64,000 nt of DNA, taken from NCBI RefSeq assembly GCF_002949735.1, contig NZ_CP026681.1, forward strand, positions 6,510,501-6,574,500, read 5' to 3'. The DNA is from Nostoc sp. 'Peltigera membranacea cyanobiont' N6. GTDB lineage: Bacteria; Cyanobacteriota; Cyanobacteriia; Cyanobacteriales; Nostocaceae. Below, in pieces: positions 8,679 through 17,706 of the stretch. The notes beneath the pieces were generated by a model. The model worked only from the letters and a program-made list of their open reading frames with translations, made no database searches and had not been told where the DNA came from. A program made the translations under genes and the position numbers. Numbering within the stretch: position 1 is the stretch's first letter; each line of letters starts with the position of its first letter.

Positions 8679-10004
8679 ATGGTTACTAGTACTGACTTAC
8701 TCGCAAAACTCTACAATGCCTTTAATCCCTTTGAACCCTTACCCGCAGGCGATCCAAAATATGTAGATTGTCAGGATGTGCGCGGTGATGCGGATATTGA
8801 GCAAGAGTTGGGAAATCGGATGCGATTAGCAGATACAAATACTTGTCAATTGTATTCTGGCCATCGGGGTGCGGGGAAGTCTACAGAATTACTTAGGTTA
8901 AAGAAATATTTAGAAAATCGGGAATTTTATGTTGTGTATTTTGCGGCTGATGAAGAAGATATCGATTCTGAAGATGCCCAATATACAGATATACTCCTCG
9001 CCTGTACCCGCCGTTTGCTCAAAGATTTAAAAGGAATTGCCAGTCCTCGCCCTATACTTGACTGGTTAAAAGATCGTTGGGAAGATTTAAAAGATTTAGC
9101 GCAGACTCCTATAGAGTTTGAGAGTCTGGGAGTGGAAGCACAGCTATCTCAATTCGCCAAGTTAACCGCAAATTTAAGGGCTGTTCCTGAATTACGCCAG
9201 AAGATTCGCCAAAAAATCGATCCTTACACCGTCACTTTAATTCAGGTGTTAAATGAGTTTCTGGTGGATGCAAAACAGCACTTGCCTAATGGCTACAAGA
9301 AACTGGCGGTAATTGTCGATAATTTAGACCGGATGGTGTTAGTCAAAGACGGAGAACGCACCAATTATGAGGAAGTCTTTTTAGACCGCAGCGAACAACT
9401 TCAAGCTTTAGATTGCCATTTGATTTACACTGTCCCCATTTCAATGGTCTATTCTACAAGGGCAACAGACCTCAGAGATATCTACGGCGACCCCCAAATT
9501 TTGCCGATGATTATGGTAAAAACTTTCAAGGGAGACGTTTATCAGCCAGGACTCAATAAAGTTAAAGAAGTAATTAAGAAGCGAGTCCGGCAAATTGCAC
9601 CAGAATTATCACTAGAAACAGAAATTTTCGACAGTCCCCAAACCTTAGACAGACTTTGTTTAATGAGTGGAGGTCATGTGAGAAATTTGCTATTGTTAAC
9701 TCAAGATGCGATTGGACGCACTGAAGAGTTACCTGTTTCAGAAAAGGCTGTGCGACGAGCAATTACTCAAGCCAGAGATACTTATCGCCGCGCTGTGGAA
9801 AATCATCAATGGTGTCTGTTAGCAGAAGTGTCTTGTTCTAAGCGCATTATTAATGATGACTTGTATCGGAGTTTGATGTATAACCGTTGTCTTTTAGAAT
9901 ACCGTTATTTGGATGATGATGGAGAAATGCAGCGTTGGTATGATATTCATCCATTGATTCAAGGAATTCCAGAGTTTAAAGAAGCTGTAGCGAAACTTGC
10001 ATGA
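8679..10004 (+). CDS. AAA/KAP-like P-loop ATPase, first gene of a coupled pair
   Basis: About 441 residues. Walker A is GHRGAGKST (about residues 62-70), and Walker B is LAVIVDNLDRM (about 210), in which Asp-Asn replaces the usual Asp-Glu/Asp pair. A sensor-like Arg-containing helix and a winged-helix-like C-terminus (DLYRSLMYNRCLLEYRYLD) follow. The layout is that of an AAA+ or STAND-type regulatory ATPase rather than a motor subunit. I use ATG 8679; the TTG at 8661 would add six residues. Its stop overlaps the start of the TPR gene by 4 bp (ATGA), so the two proteins are translationally coupled and probably act together. The function is unknown; regulatory and defence-related roles are both conceivable. 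Confidence 0.8.
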   Translation: MVTSTDLLAKLYNAFNPFEPLPAGDPKYVDCQDVRGDADIEQELGNRMRLADTNTCQLYSGHRGAGKSTELLRLKKYLENREFYVVYFAADEEDIDSEDAQYTDILLACTRRLLKDLKGIASPRPILDWLKDRWEDLKDLAQTPIEFESLGVEAQLSQFAKLTANLRAVPELRQKIRQKIDPYTVTLIQVLNEFLVDAKQHLPNGYKKLAVIVDNLDRMVLVKDGERTNYEEVFLDRSEQLQALDCHLIYTVPISMVYSTRATDLRDIYGDPQILPMIMVKTFKGDVYQPGLNKVKEVIKKRVRQIAPELSLETEIFDSPQTLDRLCLMSGGHVRNLLLLTQDAIGRTEELPVSEKAVRRAITQARDTYRRAVENHQWCLLAEVSCSKRIINDDLYRSLMYNRCLLEYRYLDDDGEMQRWYDIHPLIQGIPEFKEAVAKLA

Positions 10005-11269
10005 ACCCAAATTTAAGTGATTGGGATGATGATTTACCCCCAGAACCAGAAGAAGCTTATCAAGACTTGCTTCGCGCACTGAGGCGTAAATCAGGATTTG
10101 GTTTATTTTTTGTGCAATGTACACCTATGGAAGCAGACAATTTGATTGTCAAACTTCCACAGGAGATTCCTCAGAAGAAGATTGCAGTTTTGCGTTTGGT
10201 TGAGGCGATTGATAATTTATATGAGCGAGTAGTTGAGTTTGTTAAAGATAAGCAAGTAGATATTTTATTGATTAAAGGTCTAGAAGATTCTTTATATAAA
10301 TATGAACAAAGAACTTTTGGGGAAATTACCGAAGGACAATTTAGCAATTTAACTAGTGTTCCGCATATTTTAAATCACTTAAACCAACAGCGAGAAAGGT
10401 TTAGAGATGATTTTCCCATTCTCTTTGTTTTTATTTTGCGTTCGTTTTCGATAAGCTATTTTATTCATCGCGCCCCAGATTTTTTTGACTGGCGTTCTGG
10501 AGTGTTTGAATTGCCTACAGCGCCAGAAGAGTTAGAAAAAGAATCATCTCGTCTACTACATCTATTAGACGAAGGTAGTTGTCATAAATATTTAAAACTC
10601 ACTTATGATAAAAAAATAGAGAGATTGGTTGAAATTCAAGACCTTATATCAGAAAGATATCAAACGGAAATTTGTAGAGCATCATTACTATTTAAACTAG
10701 GAAATTTATTATTTGATGCTAATGCATATAAAGCATCACTTACTAACTATGATAAAGTTATTAAACTAAAAGTTTATAACTACTTGACTTGGTACAGAAA
10801 AGGTGAGGCACTACGAAAACTAGGACGCTATGAAGAGGCAATTACTAATTATAACAAAGTCATTGCGCTCAATCGTGATAACTATTGGGCTTGCTATCAT
10901 CGTGGGCTATGTTGTAGCGAACTAGGTCGTTATAGGGAGGCAATCACCTCTTATGACCAAGCACTAAAAATTAATAATAAAGACATTAAAACTTGGGGCA
11001 ATCGTGGTATGGCATTTTATTACTTAGGTATCTATGATCAAGCGATTTCCAGCTATGATAAAGCTATTGAAATTCAGCCTGAATGCTGCGGTGGAATTTA
11101 CTACTATAAGGCTTGCTGTTTCGCCAAACAAGACATTATTAAATTTGCAATTGAAAATCTACAATTGGCAATTTCTATCAATCACGAAAAATATAAAAAT
11201 AGAGCAAAAACCGACCCTAATTTTGATTGCATCCGGGAAGATAAGCGCTTTAAAGCTTTAATTCAATAA
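10001..11269 (+). CDS. TPR protein with a degenerate ATPase-like N-terminal domain
   Basis: 422 residues. Residues 1-200 form a globular domain that looks like an AAA/STAND ATPase core without a Walker A: the place of the first strand reads GFGLFFVQCTPMEADNLI, and strands such as VDILLIKGLED and FPILFVFILRSF follow. Residues about 225-390 contain about five tetratricopeptide repeats (for example AWYRKGEALRKLGRYEEAI-type 34-mers). It overlaps the upstream ATPase gene by ATGA, so both are made from one message. A catalytically dead partner plus a TPR scaffold suggests it is the recognition or recruitment half of the pair (inference). The C-terminal TPR half is AT-rich compared with the ATPase gene. 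Confidence 0.8.
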   Translation: MNPNLSDWDDDLPPEPEEAYQDLLRALRRKSGFGLFFVQCTPMEADNLIVKLPQEIPQKKIAVLRLVEAIDNLYERVVEFVKDKQVDILLIKGLEDSLYKYEQRTFGEITEGQFSNLTSVPHILNHLNQQRERFRDDFPILFVFILRSFSISYFIHRAPDFFDWRSGVFELPTAPEELEKESSRLLHLLDEGSCHKYLKLTYDKKIERLVEIQDLISERYQTEICRASLLFKLGNLLFDANAYKASLTNYDKVIKLKVYNYLTWYRKGEALRKLGRYEEAITNYNKVIALNRDNYWACYHRGLCCSELGRYREAITSYDQALKINNKDIKTWGNRGMAFYYLGIYDQAISSYDKAIEIQPECCGGIYYYKACCFAKQDIIKFAIENLQLAISINHEKYKNRAKTDPNFDCIREDKRFKALIQ

Positions 11270-11281
11270 ACGTTATAAGGA

Positions 11282-11350
11282 CTAAAATAATGTAGCGATC
11301 GCTTTCTCGCTTACACTGAAAAACTAATTGAAATTAAAAGCGATCGCCCC
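11282..11350. repeat. Two HIP1 (GCGATCGC) sites in a spaced arrangement
   Basis: GTAGCGATCGC is followed about 50 bp later by AAGCGATCGCCC, between the TPR gene and the toxin-antitoxin pair. The same pairing recurs at 11946-11992 just after the pair, so the module is bracketed by similar AT-rich, HIP1-bearing spacers. Confidence 0.4.
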
Positions 11351-11394
11351 TAAATTTAATTACAGTAATATTATGAAAATTGTAACTAGCAGTT

Positions 11395-11616
11395 ATGCAA
11401 AATGAATTGACTACTCTAACTTATGAAATTGAACTAAAACCAGGGGAAAAATTGAATATCCCAGAATCAATACTGGAAAATATAACTACAGGGCACTGGG
11501 TAATTACCATCCAACAAAAAGCAGAAGAAACCAAAAAAGCCCTCAGCCACGACGCTTTTTTGAACGGCTACGCACCAGAAGACGAAGGACTTTATGACAA
11601 CTATCCAAGCAGGTGA
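11395..11616 (+). CDS. Small antitoxin-like protein of a type II toxin-antitoxin pair
   Basis: A 73-residue acidic protein with an N-terminal beta-rich stretch (LTYEIELKPGEKLNIPES) and an acidic C-terminus ending DEGLYDNYPSR. Its coding end overlaps the start of the next reading frame (ATG 11594) by 23 bp, the tight arrangement seen in toxin-antitoxin operons. No DNA-binding motif is certain. The antitoxin call rests mainly on the MazF/PemK-like partner directly downstream. If the toxin is inactive, this gene is an orphan antitoxin. Confidence 0.65.
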   Translation: MQNELTTLTYEIELKPGEKLNIPESILENITTGHWVITIQQKAEETKKALSHDAFLNGYAPEDEGLYDNYPSR

Positions 11617-11931
11617 ATTTTGGGTAGCAAATATTCCATTTACTAGCGGTGGAGGTTCTAAAAACGTCCAATACTTGTGTTGTGGTTAGATGGAAATGAT
11701 GTAGTAGCCGCAGTAGTCACATCTGCTAAACCTCGCACACAAACTGATGTATCTTTGAATGATTGGGCTGGAAGTGGTTTGCGTGTTGCTTCAACTGTGC
11801 ATCTATCTCGATTGGATTGTCTAGAACAATCTTTGTTGCTAGCTAAGATCGGGCAAGTTTCTGAATCAGATGCAAAGCGCTTAAAAGAATTATGGGAAGT
11901 ATGGGATTTGTATATTAAGCCTCAATTTTAA
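11594..11931 (+). pseudogene. MazF/PemK-like toxin gene with a frameshift
   Basis: The reading frame from ATG 11594 begins MTTIQAGEFWVANIPFTSGG, the usual start of a PemK/MazF-like endoribonuclease. It stops early after the run of five A at 11660-11664. The -1 frame then continues from just past that run to 11931 with VVAAVVTSAKP and NDWAGSGLRVASTV, which are the next strands of the same fold. Restoring one A gives SKKRPILVLWLDGND, a normal MazF-type continuation. The break is therefore a single-base deletion in a homopolymer, and the intact protein would have about 112 residues. The A-run is not a classical slippery heptamer in the starting frame. A sequencing error is possible. Confidence 0.75.
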
Positions 11932-12001
11932 GCAGCTTAAATTAAAAGCGATCGCACATAAATTACTAAATATAAACTCATGTAGCGATCGCCTTCTGAG
12001 A

Positions 12002-14644
12002 CTATGTAGCAATCTGTGGTACTGACACCTTCATTGGCACTTTTTTGCTAAAAGACAGACCGTTCTCATTTTTGTCAATGATAATCGTGTCTCCAGAGAT
12101 AAAAGTATTTTCCAATAACTTGGTGGCGAGGGGGTTTTCTACTTCCCTCTGAATTGCGCGTTTGAGTGGACGCGCACCATAAACAGGGTCATAGCCTGAT
12201 TCGACAAGGTGATCGCAAGCTGCTTGGGATATCTCAAAGAAGATTTTTTGCTCGCGCAGGAGATTTTCTACTCGCTTGAGTTGAATACGGATGATATGCC
12301 GCAGTTCCGTGCGGCTGAGGGCATGGAAGAGAATAATATCATCAAGGCGGGTGAGAAATTCTGGGCGGAAATGCGATCGCAAAGCTTCCATTACCCTAAC
12401 CTGCATCATTTCATACTTGGAATCATCACCAGATACATCCAAGATATGTTCGCTACCAATGTTACTGGTCATCACAATAACGGTGTTACGAAAATCTACT
12501 GTCCTTCCTTGAGAGTCAGTAACTCTTCCATCATCTAACACCTGCAACAAAATATTGAACACATCGGGGTGCGCCTTTTCAACTTCATCTAGCAGCACCA
12601 CTGAGTAAGGACGGCGGCGAACCGCTTCGGAAAGCTGGCCGCCTTCTTCATAACCTACGTATCCTGGAGGCGCACCCACTAAGCGAGAAACTGAGTGTTT
12701 TTCCATATACTCAGACATATCCAAGCGCACCAAGGCATCATCAGAATCAAAGAGAAACTGAGCTAAAGCACGGGCGAGTTCGGTTTTGCCCACTCCGGTG
12801 GGGCCCATGAACAAAAATGAACCAATGGGACGCGACGGGTCTTTCATCCCCGCACGGGCACGGCGAATCGCTGCTGATACAGCTTCTACAGCCTCTTCTT
12901 GCCCTATGACTCGTTGATGTAAATGACTTTCTAATTGCAGCAATTTTTGCCGTTCTGATTCCAATAAGCGATTGACGGGAATTCCTGTCCACTTGGCGAC
13001 GATTTCGGCAATATCAGCTTCGGTAACTTGTTCTCGCAGCAACGTAGAACCTTGGTTTTGAATTTCTAAAAGGCTGGCTTCTTTGGCTTCGCGTTCGTGT
13101 TGCACTCCTTCCAATTTGCCATACTTCAGTTGGGCAGCTTTATTTAAATCATAAGCACGTTCCGCCTGTTCAATTTGTACTCGCAGCGCATCTTCTTCTT
13201 TCTTTAAGGCGCTTATTGCCTCCAATATCTGCTTTTCACCTTGCCATTGCTCATTAAATATTTGCTGTTTCTCGGTCAAATTGGCGATTTCTTGCTCAAT
13301 TCGCTGCAAACGTTCTTTTGTTTGGGGAGTACCCTTTTCTTCGCCAGCTAATGACAGTTTTTCCATTTCTAACTGCATAAGGCGGCGATCGATGGTTTCC
13401 AATTCTGCTGGTTTGGAGGTAATTTCCATTTTCAACTGGGCTGCGGCTTCATCCACCAAATCAATGGCTTTATCTGGTAAGAAGCGATCGCTAATATAAC
13501 GTGCTGACAGTGTTGCTGCTGCTACCAAAGCCGAATCAGAAATTTTGACATTGTGATGCACTTCATAGCGTTCTTTCAATCCCCGCAGAATGGAAATAGT
13601 ATTTTCCACACTTGGCTGATCGACAAATACTTGCTGAAAGCGGCGTTCTAAAGCGGCATCTTTCTCAATGTGTTTGCGGAACTCGTCGAGGGTAGTTGCG
13701 CCAATACAACGCAGTTCTCCCCGCGCCAGCATTGGTTTGAGCAGATTTCCGGCATCCATTGCCCCTTGTTGGCTGGAACCTGTACCGACTACGGTATGTA
13801 GTTCGTCGATAAACAAGACAATTTGGCCGTTAGAGTCCATAACTTCCTTGAGGACAGCTTTCAGGCGTTCTTCAAATTCTCCTCGCAATTTTGCCCCAGC
13901 AATTAAACTACCGATGTCTAAAGAGATGAGTTGGCGGTTTTTCAGAGATTCGGGAACGTCACCATTTACCATCCGTTGTGCTAAAGCTTCTGCGATCGCA
14001 GTTTTACCTACACCAGGTTCACCAATCAATACCGGGTTATTTTTGCTCCGACGAGATAATACTTGAATTACCCGCCGAATTTCGTCATCTCGCCCAATTA
14101 CTGGGTCGAGTTTTCCAGCTTTTGCCTGTTCTGTCAAATCTCTGCCAAATTTTTGTAAAGCTTCATAACGGGATTCTGGCGTTTGATCTGTTACCTTTTG
14201 GCTACCGCGAACGAGTTTGATAGTAGCTTCTAGTTTAGCTGCGTCCACACTAAAGCTTTTGAGGATCTTTCGGCCAATGCGATCGTCTTCAGCAAAGGCT
14301 AAGAGTATGTGTTCTACAGAAATGTAAGAGTCTTTCATCCTGACTCTAGCTTCCTCGGCTTGGTCTAGTAAAACATCTAAACTACGGCTAAGATAAAGCT
14401 GATCGCTTTTACCAACTTTGGGCTGACGTTGGAGAAAGGCTTCTAGCTGCTGTTGAAAGCGGATTGGATCGACCTCAGATCGAGCCAGAATACGTATTGC
14501 TAGACTGGTGGGTTCTTCTAACAGGGCAATAATTAAATGTTCAACATCTAGTTGCTGTTGTTGATAAGCACGGACTATATCCTGAGATTTAACAATTGCT
14601 TCCCAGGCTTTATCAGTAAATTTATTCGGATCTGTAGGTTGCAT
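12002..14644 (-). CDS. clpB: ATP-dependent disaggregase ClpB
   Basis: An 880-residue Hsp100 protein. It has a Clp N-domain (1-150), AAA1 with Walker A GEPGVGKTAIAEAL near residue 208, a coiled-coil middle domain (about 410-530) that distinguishes ClpB from ClpA/ClpC, and AAA2 with GPTGVGKTELARAL near 610. A C-terminal D2-small domain (VYGARPLKRAIQREVENPLA) completes it. No ClpP-binding loop is expected. It rescues aggregated proteins together with DnaK. Cyanobacteria often have two clpB genes and I cannot say which this is. It is transcribed alone and is followed closely by the convergent toxin-antitoxin remnant. Confidence 0.96.
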   Translation of the reverse strand: MQPTDPNKFTDKAWEAIVKSQDIVRAYQQQQLDVEHLIIALLEEPTSLAIRILARSEVDPIRFQQQLEAFLQRQPKVGKSDQLYLSRSLDVLLDQAEEARVRMKDSYISVEHILLAFAEDDRIGRKILKSFSVDAAKLEATIKLVRGSQKVTDQTPESRYEALQKFGRDLTEQAKAGKLDPVIGRDDEIRRVIQVLSRRSKNNPVLIGEPGVGKTAIAEALAQRMVNGDVPESLKNRQLISLDIGSLIAGAKLRGEFEERLKAVLKEVMDSNGQIVLFIDELHTVVGTGSSQQGAMDAGNLLKPMLARGELRCIGATTLDEFRKHIEKDAALERRFQQVFVDQPSVENTISILRGLKERYEVHHNVKISDSALVAAATLSARYISDRFLPDKAIDLVDEAAAQLKMEITSKPAELETIDRRLMQLEMEKLSLAGEEKGTPQTKERLQRIEQEIANLTEKQQIFNEQWQGEKQILEAISALKKEEDALRVQIEQAERAYDLNKAAQLKYGKLEGVQHEREAKEASLLEIQNQGSTLLREQVTEADIAEIVAKWTGIPVNRLLESERQKLLQLESHLHQRVIGQEEAVEAVSAAIRRARAGMKDPSRPIGSFLFMGPTGVGKTELARALAQFLFDSDDALVRLDMSEYMEKHSVSRLVGAPPGYVGYEEGGQLSEAVRRRPYSVVLLDEVEKAHPDVFNILLQVLDDGRVTDSQGRTVDFRNTVIVMTSNIGSEHILDVSGDDSKYEMMQVRVMEALRSHFRPEFLTRLDDIILFHALSRTELRHIIRIQLKRVENLLREQKIFFEISQAACDHLVESGYDPVYGARPLKRAIQREVENPLATKLLENTFISGDTIIIDKNENGLSFSKKVPMKVSVPQIAT

Positions 14645-14678
14645 CTTTAGAATTTTAGACTTTTGATTTTTAGTTTAG

Positions 14679-14831
14679 GGATTGGGTGCTGGGGATTGGG
14701 GATTGGGGATTGGGTAATGGGTAATGGGGATTGGGGATTGGGTATTGGGTATTGGGTATTGGGTATTGGGTATGGATTATTCTCCTTGTTCCCTAGTCTC
14801 TAGTCCCCAGTCTCCAGTCCCCAGTCCCTAA
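14679..14831. repeat. Long heptameric tandem repeat block (GGGGATT, GGGTATT, then CCAGTCC)
   Basis: Starting 35 bp upstream of clpB, runs of GGGGATT, GGGTAAT and GGGTATT follow one another. They are then followed by pyrimidine-rich CCCCAGT and CTAGTCC units on the same strand. The change of unit inside one block suggests repeated local slippage or conversion between repeat families. It lies in the clpB upstream region and may affect its promoter spacing. Confidence 0.85.
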
Positions 14832-15575
14832 TTATCCAAACATTCTTAGCGTATATCCGCGTGTATCTCCAGTGGCAATTTAGGATTGGTAATTTTGTGA
14901 TAATTTAATCTATTACCTATTTTCTAATTTAACGTGTCGCGGAAGTCCCCACCTTCAATGTACTCATAAGGTGGGGATTGTGAGCGGGGGATGAGGATTA
15001 CATCTGGAATTGATTTTTTACGCAGTAAAAACAAATTTTGGATGTATGACGAATCCCCAAAATTTTCTGGTAAGATATACGCTGTCTTGACCATCAATGC
15101 CGCAAGCGAAAACCAAGCTAATAGGTATATGTTGCAAGAGAAAAATTTGGGTCTTGGGAACCAGGATTCCTGCCCTTGGAGGGAATGTCAGACCAAAAAA
15201 ACTACAGAGTTTTTGAGGCTATTCCCGATGAATTGGGAAGCCCAGACTCGGCTCCGTAGGCAAGTCTGAGTAGTTCACAACTAAAATACTGTTCTGAACG
15301 GACTTTGCTAGATTGTGTTATTGGAGTGATGTCTGTGACGGGCTACGCTTATCCTCTTAGTGTTGCTGATACTGATAGGATTTACGCAAAGCAGATCCCC
15401 TAACCCGCTTAAAAAGGGTATGCAAAAAGGCAAGAGTCTCGCACTCTGTTAAGCAGCAGACGCACGAGACATCTGTCTGCGGGAAAATCAATCTACCCGC
15501 ATTTGGTTCAAGTTTTCAAGACATCAGTGGGTATTTTCCTACAGCTTTATTGCCTTCAACTCAGAATTATAAGAA
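14832..15575. other. Gene-poor stretch with hairpin and possible TnpB-type IS debris
   Basis: There is no convincing gene. TCCCCACCTT (14946-14955) and AAGGTGGGGA (14968-14977) form a perfect 10-bp hairpin. Around 15155-15240 the frame beginning ACCAGGATTCCT encodes TRIPALGGNVRPKNYRVFEA and ends at a TAG. Immediately after the TAG comes a hairpin CAGACT/AGTCTG and then GAGTAGTTCA, a layout reminiscent of the right ends of IS200/IS605-type elements. A dispersed 'GATGTCTGTGACGGGCTACGC' relative lies at 15327. I call it possible IS debris only; no transposase gene is present. Confidence 0.35.
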
Positions 15576-16010
15576 TTACTGACTCACAAGTTGCTCTTGT
15601 GATTCCTGTTTAACTGCTGAACTTTGAGATCCCAGTTGAATCAGTTCAATTTTATACCCATCTGGATCTTCCACAAAAGCAATTACTGTCGAACCATGTT
15701 TCATCGGCCCTGGTTCGCGTGCAATTTTACCGCCTTGATTGCGAATTTCCTCACAGGTAGCGTAAATATCATCAACCCCAAGGGCAATGTGACCGTAAGC
15801 ATTACCCAATTCGTACTTTTCCACCCCCCAATTGTAAGTTAATTCAATTACTGCGTTGTCGCTTTCGTCACCATAGCCCACGAAAGCTAAGGTAAATTCT
15901 CCCCCTGGATAATCTTTTCGGCGTAGTAATTTCATTCCCAGAAGTTCACAGTAAAACTTTAAGGATTCTCCAAGGTTGGCCACCCGCAGCATTGTGTGTA
16001 GTAATCGCAT
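15576..16010 (-). CDS. gloA: Lactoylglutathione lyase (glyoxalase I)
   Basis: A 144-residue VOC-fold protein with the GloA pattern: MRLLHTMLRVANLGESLKFY at the start (first metal-ligand His), then NAVIELTYNWG (Glu), YGHIALGVDDIY (His) and GYKIELIQ (Glu). All four metal ligands are present. It converts the methylglyoxal-glutathione hemithioacetal to lactoylglutathione. The last 20 residues are Gln/Ser-rich and not conserved. It is divergent from eno, which supplies a glycolytic context. Confidence 0.95.
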   Translation of the reverse strand: MRLLHTMLRVANLGESLKFYCELLGMKLLRRKDYPGGEFTLAFVGYGDESDNAVIELTYNWGVEKYELGNAYGHIALGVDDIYATCEEIRNQGGKIAREPGPMKHGSTVIAFVEDPDGYKIELIQLGSQSSAVKQESQEQLVSQ

Positions 16011-16268
16011 ATTGACCTTTTCTCTGTAATTGATTTAGTGTTATTCTCTGTCAACATTTTACCTAGCTGAAAGTCTGAAGGTAGAAATGCCATTAGGGAA
16101 AAAATTAAATAAACACTCCTTTACCAGTTTTTGGCGTTGATCTCTATCCATAACAATGGAAATCTTCTTTAATCTCAGCCAATAAAGTCTCTTAACAGCA
16201 TAAGCTAGCGATTGGGTTAGGCAACTGGACTGGATGCGTAACAGACTCGAATAAAGGATAAAGAACAG

Positions 16269-17558
16269 ATGAGTAAATTTCTAGATACTGCCATTGAAGC
16301 GATCGCAGCCCGTGAAATTCTTGATTCACGCGGTAGACCGACAATTGAAGCCGAAGTGCATTTAGCCAACGGTGTTGTCGGACTAGCCCAGGTTCCCAGT
16401 GGTGCTTCCACGGGCAGTTTTGAAGCCCACGAACTGCGTGATGGCGATAAAAGCCGTTACGGGGGCAAAGGCGTACTCAAGGCAGTACAAAACGTCAAAG
16501 AAGCACTTGCGCCAAAATTACTAGGTTTGGATGCCCTCAACCAAGAACTCCTAGATCGGACAATGATCGCCATAGATGGTTCTCCTAACAAATCCAGTTT
16601 GGGGGCGAATGCGATTTTGGGAGTTTCCCTAGCAGCAGCTAAAGCAGGTGCTGAATCTCTAGATATTCCTCTATATCGCTATTTGGGTGGCCCTTTAGCG
16701 AATTTGCTTCCAGTGCCGTTGATGAACGTGATTAACGGTGGCGCACACGCATCAAACAACGTAGATTTTCAAGAGTTTATGATTGTCCCAATTGGCGCAA
16801 CTTCCTTCCGGGAAGCGTTGCGCTGGGGTGCAGAGGTATTTGCTACCCTCAGTCAAGTATTAGATGAAAAGGGTTTGCTTACAGGTGTAGGCGATGAAGG
16901 CGGCTTTGCCCCTAACCTAGAATCTAATCAAGTGGCTTTGGAATTGCTGGTTGCTGCCATTAAGAAAGCTGGTTACAAGCCAGGTGAAGAAGTAGCTTTG
17001 GCTTTGGATGTGGCGGCTAGCGAATTTTACAAGAATGGTCAATATGTTTACGATGGTAAACCTCACGCCCCGGCTGAATTTATTGATTATTTAGGACAAC
17101 TTGTTGACCAATACCCAATTGTGTCAATTGAGGATGGTTTACACGAAGAAGACTGGCAAAGTTGGCAATTGCTGACCCAAAAGTTAGGTTCGCGGGTGCA
17201 ATTGGTAGGGGATGATTTGTTTGTAACGAACGTCACGCGCTTGCAAAGAGGCATTCAGGAAAAAGCCGCTAATGCAATTTTGATTAAACTCAATCAAATT
17301 GGTTCTCTCACCGAAACCTTGGAAACGATTGATTTAGCAACTCGCAACAGTATCCGTTCAGTAATTAGCCATCGTTCTGGTGAAACCGAAGACACAACGA
17401 TCGCTGATTTAGCTGTAGCAACCCGCGCCGGTCAAATCAAAACAGGTTCCCTCTGTCGCAGCGAACGGGTAGCAAAATATAATCGCTTACTGCGAATTGA
17501 AGATGAATTAGGCGATCGCGCCGTTTATGCTGGTGCTATCGGTTTAGGGCCGAAGTAG
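16269..17558 (+). CDS. eno: Enolase
   Basis: A 429-residue enolase of normal length. Signature segments are AREILDSRGRPTIEAEV at the N-terminus, the phosphate/metal region VSIEDGLHEEDWQSW, LIKLNQIGSLTET with the catalytic Lys, and SHRSGETEDTTIADLAV near the C-terminus. It interconverts 2-phosphoglycerate and phosphoenolpyruvate in the cytoplasm. The start at ATG 16269 is preceded by AAAGGATAAAG. It is followed immediately by a heptameric repeat block. Confidence 0.98.
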   Translation: MSKFLDTAIEAIAAREILDSRGRPTIEAEVHLANGVVGLAQVPSGASTGSFEAHELRDGDKSRYGGKGVLKAVQNVKEALAPKLLGLDALNQELLDRTMIAIDGSPNKSSLGANAILGVSLAAAKAGAESLDIPLYRYLGGPLANLLPVPLMNVINGGAHASNNVDFQEFMIVPIGATSFREALRWGAEVFATLSQVLDEKGLLTGVGDEGGFAPNLESNQVALELLVAAIKKAGYKPGEEVALALDVAASEFYKNGQYVYDGKPHAPAEFIDYLGQLVDQYPIVSIEDGLHEEDWQSWQLLTQKLGSRVQLVGDDLFVTNVTRLQRGIQEKAANAILIKLNQIGSLTETLETIDLATRNSIRSVISHRSGETEDTTIADLAVATRAGQIKTGSLCRSERVAKYNRLLRIEDELGDRAVYAGAIGLGPK

Positions 17559-17706
17559 AGACTGGGGACTGGGGACTGGGGACTGGGGACTGGGGACTGG
17601 GGACTGGGGACTGGGGACTGGGGACTGGAGACTAGGGACTAGGGGGGCAAGAATTTTTCCCAATGCCCAATCCCCAAGTCCTCTTGCCCAATTCCCAATC
17701 CCCAAT
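17559..17706. repeat. GGGGACT tandem repeat block with a pyrimidine-rich mirror
   Basis: Directly after the eno stop, GGGGACT is repeated about eleven times (17559-17640). A short spacer follows, then units of CCCAATC/CCCCAAT run to the end of argC. The purine-rich block and the following pyrimidine-rich block could pair with each other in RNA or extruded DNA, so the pair may act as a loose terminator between the convergent eno and argC genes. Confidence 0.85.

Noticed and set aside
11655..11670. Programmed -1 frameshift in the toxin gene
   Set aside because: The frame-zero codons before the A-run (TCT AAA AAC) do not make a slippery heptamer that allows both tRNAs to re-pair; a simple deletion is more likely.
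13668..14066. 132-codon plus-strand frame inside clpB
   Set aside because: It is a shadow of the clpB coding sequence on the opposite strand.
14991..15269. 92-codon plus-strand frame
   Set aside because: Its second half overlaps a better tail-like frame and a hairpin end; the first half has no recognisable feature.
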